Of a stretch of DNA of 64,000 nucleotides, positions 57,901 through 64,000 are shown one piece after another. The notes beneath the pieces are model-generated. The model did not search any database. It saw nothing but the letters and a program-made list of their open reading frames with translations, and had not been told where the DNA came from. The position numbers were made by a program, and so were the translations under genes. The first letter of the stretch is position 1; the number at the start of each line of letters is the position of its first letter. Source of the stretch: Plutella xylostella (lineage: Eukaryota; Arthropoda; Insecta; Lepidoptera; Plutellidae); assembly GCF_932276165.1 (NCBI RefSeq), contig NC_063998.1:2802501-2866500 (forward strand), written 5' to 3'.

Positions 57901-58328
57901 CGGGAAAAACTTGTCGAAGCGGTAACCAATAATTTGTTGCTGGGCTACTGCCTGAGTTAATCATGAGAATATTGCAAAGACGCCTATTAGCCCCAACAAA
58001 CTGTACTGTAGGTACACTTCAGCGGAAGCCGTTATCATTGGTTACAAATCAGAAAGTTGGTAATCATACTAATCGGACTCACCTCCTTCCAATCTGTTAG
58101 TTTGTTGTTAGCGAGATCGAGTTCGACCACATCAGCACATTTATCAGCTAAAGCACAGGCATCTCCTGCGCAGTCTATATCACAGTCGTTTAGGACCAGA
58201 AGAGTTGGCACACTGAGTCTTGGAGATCTCTTGGGCACAAAGATGGCCACTGGCATGTCATCTATGGGCGGATTCACTTCACCCTTCGCCCCGTACTTGC
58301 GCTCTAGCGCTTCTAAAAGCGATGGCAT
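48980..58328 (-). CDS. TBCEL: Tubulin-specific chaperone cofactor E-like protein, seven exons
   Basis: Exons on the minus strand: 58328-58083, 57844-57339, 57171-57072, 51896-51712, 50291-50160, 49571-49472, 49105-48980; phases agree and give 464 residues (human 424). The start MPSLLEALERKYG leads to VPTLLVLNDCDIDCAGD (human LPSVLVLNSCGITCAGD), then leucine-rich repeats (VELDLANNKLTDW, VRFLNLSFNRL, LDELHLSLNEYTYVDL, LKKLHFSGNPV, LRFLNLNNTGLATW), ERAFIRYYMEKPE, and a C-terminal ubiquitin-like domain ending GPEEMKYPTKQLYSYNIRSG (human [20 protein letters not shown]). The CAP-Gly domain of TBCE is absent, so this is the TBCEL (fly mulet) type, which destabilises tubulin. A non-coding 5' exon is likely, since an acceptor GTTGCAG lies just before the start. 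Confidence 0.93.
49627..49894 (-). mobile_element. tRNA-derived SINE, copy 3
   Basis: Same family as 9830-10087, with matching head, body and tail; the tail ends in a run of about 18 T on the minus strand. An 11-bp target duplication GCTGAATATAA (49616-49626 and 49895-49905) flanks it. Lies in a TBCEL intron. Confidence 0.88.
50292..51711. other. TBCEL intron
   Basis: About 1.4 kb of AT-rich intron; I see no gene or clear repeat in it. Confidence 0.5.
53656..54045 (+). mobile_element. SINE of a second family
   Basis: A tRNA-like head (TGGTCTAGTGGTAGAAGC as A box; GGTTCGATTCCCGGGTGGG as B box), a 300-bp body and an ATTATTATT tail. A perfect 13-bp target duplication TACTTACAATGTG flanks it (53643-53655 and 54046-54058). 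The acceptor stem does not pair, so it is not a tRNA gene. Confidence 0.88.
56650..56880. promoter_or_regulatory. GC-rich island in the TBCEL intron
   Basis: About 230 bases far richer in G, C and CpG than their surroundings (for example CTCGCGGCCGGAGCCTAGCC). It might be an internal promoter, enhancer or the leader of an alternative transcript. No ORF is evident. Confidence 0.3.
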
Positions 58329-59700
58329 TTTGACTGCACCTGCAACAAATACAGAACATTTTTTAAATCTCATAATAGGTACAAACAGTAATGGATAATT
58401 GGGTATCTATAGGTACAAGCTGTTTTGTATTATTTGTATTGAATCTTAAAAAGGGAATAAATCTCCTTAATAAAGTGGCTTTTCCGTCAGCTCATCATTT
58501 AAATCAAGATTCATGAATACATAATGCAAAAAAACTCGGAAACCGTACGCGCATTTACAAACACAAAACGAATTAAGTCTGTGTCCCAATCAATAACCGG
58601 CATTCGTTGTTAGGTGTTATTTCAATAGTTTCTAGCTGGCAGCATTTCCTTCTTAGCTCGTTGCATGCGTGACGAAACGGCGCGGGCGCGAGCGGCGGTG
58701 CCCGATCAACCGGCAAATACATTATGTAGAAAAGGATTAAAAAACTCAATCAACTTTATTGAAGAATAATTTACACGCTCATTACTAAGATTAATGAAGC
58801 TATGTTTACAATAGAAATTGATATAAAAACGATGATAGAGAACACAATGTCAATTTACCTAATAAATAAAAGAAAATCATATGGAAAAATCAAGCGAAAA
58901 CCCTATCATGCTCTATTAGTCGAAAAAATTTGGTTAGCAGTTTAGACGGACAGGATTTCAATAAACCAGTTAGATTTGTATATCATGTAATATGATATAG
59001 TGCGAACTAAATGCATAAGTGTCAGTATAAGCGGTTGTATTTATTACCCTGGGCATCACCACTGAAGCGGATGCGTGACGAAATGGTGCCTTCATGCAAG
59101 ACCAGTAGTTTGAATGATTATTTTTTTTGGTGTTGTATGATATGGGTGACAAATGGACAAAAACAATTACGATTTGAAACAGAAAATTAAACTTTACCTA
59201 CATGTTTAAAACTTATACTTTACTATCTAAGCACGTTTTTTACTCCTACGGTCAAGTTAGATGTTTTAAAACTTTAGATACGAATGACTCGATATTATAA
59301 TGATGTCTAAACAATCTACCGGTATGGTTTTTCATATTAATGTCTATTTAATCGTGACTAGAACAACATAATGAACCTTTGTCAGGTCTCGCATTAGAAG
59401 GGGCGTTGCGTTGCTCAAGTATTAAGTGTTGGGCCATCGAAGGTCCCTATCGTCACTGCATTTCAAGGTTAGTGTTAAAATGCACCTCTGTAATCCGGTT
59501 TACTTCGAATTATTTAGGGTGTATGCGTATGTTCCGAAAGCGGCATAAATAAACTTAACGTTAATAAGTTTTACATTATCGGCTTCAATTAATTAAAATC
59601 TTGTCACTTAGATTGATGTGCTAATTGAAACTTGGTGCTAGTGATAAATACTTCATGAGATTTTAAATTGTATTTCCTTTTATCTTGACGTTTCCCGCGA
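58329..59700. other. Upstream region of TBCEL
   Basis: About 1.4 kb. A GC- and CpG-rich patch at 58665-58715 (ACGGCGCGGGCGCGAGCGGC) is the best candidate for the TBCEL promoter or first non-coding exon. The rest is AT-rich with no gene seen. Confidence 0.45.
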
Positions 59701-59704
59701 TATA

Positions 59705-59847
59705 TAGTGCCACAAACTTATCTGTTCCGGTGAGAGCGAACTAAATTGGTCCATATAATCTATGTCAATATGAAATTCATTTAGTAAGTAATGAGGTATG
59801 GACCAATTTAGTTCGCTCTCACCGGAACAGATAAGTTTGTGGCACTA
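59705..59847. mobile_element. Near-perfect hairpin MITE
   Basis: 143 bp: two 51-bp arms that are perfect complements (start TAGTGCCACAAACTTATCTG) around a 41-bp loop. TA-rich flanks suit a TA target. The PAGR1 intron holds an older, interrupted relative. Confidence 0.9.
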
Positions 59848-60140
59848 TAAATAAGTAGAGGTGTGAGAAATCAACCGACAATTCTTGGAAAAATACCTTC
59901 TTTAATCATGCAACTTTCTGATTTAAACGGCAATCGCAATATAAACGAGCGCTTTGAAGTGCTATTTAAGTCATACATACATACATAAAATGTGATCATG
60001 ACGGCACAAGTTGCGAACATCATCCATTGCACAACGGTGGTAGGTAGGCATAGGTATAATGTGCAGTTTTCATCGTGCAACAAGTAATAACGTACGCACT
60101 GATTCCAATGTGGAACAAATCTTTTATGTAGGACACCAAT

Positions 60141-61198
60141 CTCTCTCTCTCTCTCAGCCTTCCGTAGTCCACTGTTGGACATAGGCCTCTCCTAACGATC
60201 GCCACCCCAAACGGTCACCCGCCATCTGCATCCAGCGGCTTCCCGCTACCTTCCGCAGATCATCAGACCAACGGGTTGGGGGGCGACCGACACGCCGTTT
60301 GCCGACACGGGGTCTCCACTCCAGAACCTTTCTACTCCAGCGGTCGTCGGCTCTGCGGGCTACGTGGCCAGCCCATTGCCACTTCAGCGTGCTAATCCTT
60401 TTGGCTATGTCGGTAACTTTAGTTCTCCTGCGGATTTCTTCATTACGAATCCTATCTCGCAGGGACACGCCTAACATAGCCCTTTCCATAGCACGCTGAG
60501 CAACTCTGAGCTTGTGGATAAGCCCTTTGGTGAAGCACCACGTCTCGGCTCCGTAAGTCATCACTGGCAACACGCACTGATTGAAAACTTTTGTTTTCAG
60601 ACACTGAGGTATGTTTTCAGTGAAGATGTGTCGTAATTTCCCGAACGCTGCCCATCCGAGTTGGATTCTACGAGCTACCTCTTTATCGAAGTTGGATTTT
60701 CCTAATCGGATCACTTGTCCTAGGTAGGGATACTGATCAACAACTTCGATGGTGACACCTCCTACAGTTACGGGCGATGATGAAACATGTTCGTTCGACA
60801 TGACCTTTGTCTTGTCCATGTTCATTTTCATCCCAACTTGTTTAGAGGCATCATTGAGGTCTGTGAGCATTTCGCCTAACTCCTCCAGCGTTTCCGCCAT
60901 AATAACTATGTCATCAGCAAATCGTAGATGAGAGATATATTCGCCATTGACGTTAATGCCCAGTCTTTTCCACTCTACAAGCTTAAAAACATCTTCCAGT
61001 GCACAGGTGAACAGTTTCGGAGAAATAACATCTCCCTGTCTCACGCCCCTTTGCAACTGGATCGGTTTTGTGCTATGTTCGTGTAATCGAACTGACATTG
61101 TGGCAGCATTGTACATACATCTCAACACCTCGATATAGCGATAGTCTATATGGCACCGCTGAAGGGATTGAAGCATCGCCCAGAGCTCAATAGAATCA
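60141..61198 (-). mobile_element. 5'-truncated RTE-like LINE
   Basis: Flanked by a perfect 11-bp target duplication AGGACACCAAT (60130-60140 and 61199-61209). It starts inside the reverse transcriptase and ends in an AGAGAGAG tail on the minus strand. The family differs from the 30413 element. Confidence 0.92.
60154..61198 (-). pseudogene. Reverse transcriptase fragment of the truncated LINE
   Basis: The open frame runs about 345 codons. It begins IGVLDSIELWAMLQSLQRCH, part of RT motif A (the DSIE of the palm), so fingers and endonuclease are missing. It then has RGVRQGDVISPKLF, the catalytic LRFADDIVIMA, YLGQVIR, YGAETWCF and the tail WQWAGHVARRADDRW, VGRPPTRWSDDLRKVAGSRW. No internal stop is present, which with the exact duplication suggests recent insertion. 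It cannot move on its own. Confidence 0.88.
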
Positions 61199-61209
61199 AG
61201 GACACCAAT

Positions 61210-63705
61210 GGAACCTAAATATTATGAAATAAAACGAAGACGCTCTGATGGCATGCCAATCATACATAATGCCGGCGTTAACAGTGATGAAACTGATGAA
61301 ATTGGCTAAATTGCTAATTTCAATGCTACCAGTGGATTGTTACCGCCGAAAGCAAGAGTTTCAAGGCCGGTGCAGCCTACTCAACTGAATTAAGCTCATT
61401 AAGATGTCGGATTGTTCATTAAATTGACCTATTCTATTATTGATAGACGTTTATTATAAAATATGAAATAAGTGTGAAAACGAATTTGAATTCATGCAAA
61501 TTGCATGCTCGCATGAACTCAAGTGGCTCGAGCTCGAATACTACAGGATCAATCCCAATTTTGTTTAAATATAGATTCCATGAATAATGAAGATGAGATG
61601 AGCTAGACTCTAACCTAAAGACTCTAAGTCCAAGAAATATCTTTGTCAGACCCTTACATAATGCCTCTCCGGTAGCCTGGCAGGTCACTTACAAACAAAA
61701 TACAAAACACCTTTGACAATTAGCCTAATTTTAAAGGTAACACAAATTATTAATTGCCTAACTAATTAACCAACAACAATGCAATCTTATATCTGAAATC
61801 GAGGTAGTAGATCCTGGATATAAATGAACCACGACTCGAGACAATGGAGGTTATAAAATTTACGGTGGAGCTGAAGACAGGGTATTGTTTGCATTGCACC
61901 CTTTGTGCTTCTGCATGCACTAAGAGGGTTTAGAGTTCATTGCTTAGTATGATCAATTGAGCAACCTCCCTATAAAACATTGAACTACTTATGTATGTAT
62001 TTACTTACGTAGATGCCTACTACTATAAGTAATACGCTTGGTTGTATGCTCAGACATATCGATTTTATGATCCAAAGAAGTTGTTTGTTTACAAGAATCC
62101 GATTGTTTACCTACCTGAAGAAAAGGCATCTGCATCATAGAGCTTTGGTAAATAAGGTTACCTACTCTTACTACCGAAAATTATAGATAAGTATTATTTT
62201 CTTACATGATAATTTAATTGATCCTGCTTATCTTTTATTTCACGACGTAATTATCTGTTTAGCTTCCTATCTCCTATTAAGTTAGCGAAGGGCAATACTA
62301 AAATACGTATGTCTGCTCCAGAACCTAGCGTCCCTAATTTATGAGTGGTCAGGGCACTCCCGGCGAGACAGTGCCGTGTGGGGTATCGAACCTGCACTCG
62401 TGCTGTTGCACAAAATTCAACCTTCAGACATGAAAAGCGTAGGGCCATTGATACTTGACCATAATGTTAAATAATATACATCAATCAATACTTTTTGAAT
62501 TCGAATCAATCGCCACTCGAGTAATGGCCTTGATTAAACATTTATCGCCAGAACACATTATTTTGTGAAATATTGTTTACAATTTGTAGATCCCTAACTA
62601 CGCAGTTCACGATCACGTTGTGTGCGATGTTTGTAAAATAAAATGTTCGTAAATGGTTATTTTATCATGTGTATTTTGATACCAATCTTGCCTAGCACAA
62701 AATAATGTAGGTACCTAAGTAATGAAATATTTTTTCGATGCAAGGAGCTAAGTTCGGAGCTGTAGGTCTTCTTAGTAAGGTATTGATGTAGCATATCATA
62801 ATCATGAACATTGAAGCCTGCAAATCCCGGATGCAGTAAGTAGGGGTTCAGTTCATTGCATTGCTGCACCTACTCGTCGGTGGTGTTTAGTGTTAATCTC
62901 AATGTGACATTGCTGCATTGCTCTCATCCGGTCATTCATATTCTCAATTGAGAGCAGTCTCAATTTAATCAGCAAAAACCTCTAAGCCACAAGGTATATT
63001 TCCACTGAGGCCATTGGGTGATCATCCTTATTGGCCTAAAACTATCCGCATATGCACCAAACCATGGACAAACAATGGTCTTTTTAAATAATGCAGTGGA
63101 AAAATGTGAAAACACTTGCATTGTTGGAGTCTGAGTGCATTTTCCTAACAAAAGGATGATGATAGATGATGCAATGCATTTTCCCTTGTATTTAAGAGTA
63201 AAAGTGTAATTTCCAAGGGAAAGCCGTATAATTGAAGGTTCCACGTGTCGCTACAGTGAGGACCTATCCTTTGTGCAATGGTTTCTCTGCCTTTTGTCTA
63301 GTTTAGTAGGTAGTTGGATCATGTTTCAGGATTTCTGAACTGAATAAGTAACTATATTTTTATTCTTTGAATTTTATAGTGTGATACTTACTGATTAAAT
63401 ATGATACTTAATAATAAATAAGTATACTCTAAATTACAGTAAATAACGCGTTGTCATTTCTAAAAGGAAGTACCTACATATACGTAATATACCTACCTAC
63501 ATTTATGATAAGGATAGAATGATATGGAAGTAAACCTACATCCTTACCTATAGGTACTTACAGGGGGATTGCAGATGTTGATAACCAAAATTGTTTAATG
63601 GCCCATGTCCACAAAATAAAGGGTGGGGAGACAGTAGGTACTTACTGCTTATAGGAGGATAGGTATGCACCTAACTTACCACCTGCCACCTCACTAAGTC
63701 ACTAT
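61210..63705. other. Non-coding DNA with decayed SINEs
   Basis: 2.5 kb, AT-rich. A segment at about 62310-62450 (GCAGGTTCGATACCCC on the minus strand) and one at about 62840-62930 (CATTGCTGCACCTACTCGTC) look like decayed SINE pieces. I see no gene. Confidence 0.45.
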
Positions 63706-63845
63706 CGCTGAGTTGCAGAAAGGAACTTTAAACTAATGTCGGCATTAAATCTATGTCAGTCTCTTTCTGTCCGTATACTGTCAAAGCAAGGCAGGTATAC
63801 ATTTAAAGTCAGCATTAGCTTAAAGTTCCTTTCTGCAACTCAGCG
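63706..63845. mobile_element. MITE with GAGTTGCAGAAAGGA ends, copy 2
   Basis: CGCTGAGTTGCAGAAAGGAA at the left and its complement at the right end, arms about 40 bp with few mismatches (CTTTAAACTAATGTCGGCAT against the complement of the right). 140 bp in total. Confidence 0.8.
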
Positions 63846-64000
63846 TTAGTAGTATAAGCACTAAGTATATTTAAGTGGTTTTATACCTAATTTATATGAA
63901 TCTGAAATGCCAATAGGTACCTAAGTACCTAATGGTCTGAAGCCAGAGCTCAATAAAGAAAATCGAAGTCTGTGTACCAACTATTACTTAGTTAATTTAT

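Overview
This window is nuclear DNA of an insect, most likely a moth or butterfly. It is AT-rich with GC-rich exons, GT-AG introns, several SINE families with tRNA-type heads, RTE-like LINEs, piggyBac-like and Harbinger-like DNA elements and many hairpin MITEs of a kind common in Lepidoptera. No assembly ends, viral genes, CRISPR arrays or bacterial operons are seen.

Layout from left to right: a partial second copy of RUNDC1 at the left edge (1-759); RUNDC1 (minus) head-to-head with prohibitin-2 PHB2 (plus); a small complex I subunit gene resembling NDUFV3 (minus); about 5 kb of transposon debris; PAGR1/PA1 (minus, two exons with a transposon-filled intron), head-to-head with a 27 kb ATRX/XNP chromatin remodeller gene (plus, about 30 exons, 14826-41493). 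After it come CENPM (minus) head-to-head with single-exon REV1 (plus), then TBCEL (minus, seven coding exons over 9.3 kb), then non-coding DNA with a hairpin MITE and a 5'-truncated LINE. I read the ATRX, TBCEL and PAGR1 exon structures from splice sites and phase. All ATRX and TBCEL junctions keep frame, giving about 2019-2065 and 464 residues.

The host genes cover chromatin (ATRX, PAGR1), the kinetochore (CENP-M), DNA damage tolerance (REV1), mitochondria (PHB2, NDUFV3-like) and cytoskeleton or membrane traffic (TBCEL, RUNDC1). Three head-to-head pairs probably share promoters.

The most unusual signal is a set of exon echoes. At least eight truncated second copies of ATRX exons lie in the introns downstream of the originals, each keeping the exon 3' end and 5' splice site. 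A similar copy of RUNDC1 coding sequence lies at the left edge. Differences between copies are almost all synonymous, so the copies look like alleles rather than decaying duplicates. This points to haplotype sequence placed side by side, by assembly or by exchange between haplotypes. One echo has become a ten-copy 47-bp minisatellite that repeats a 5' splice site. Other notable points are a coding-like 34-codon extension after the PHB2 stop, CENP-M in a probably holocentric lineage, a full-length LINE with an intact ORF and perfect target-site duplication, and nested elements in the PAGR1 intron.
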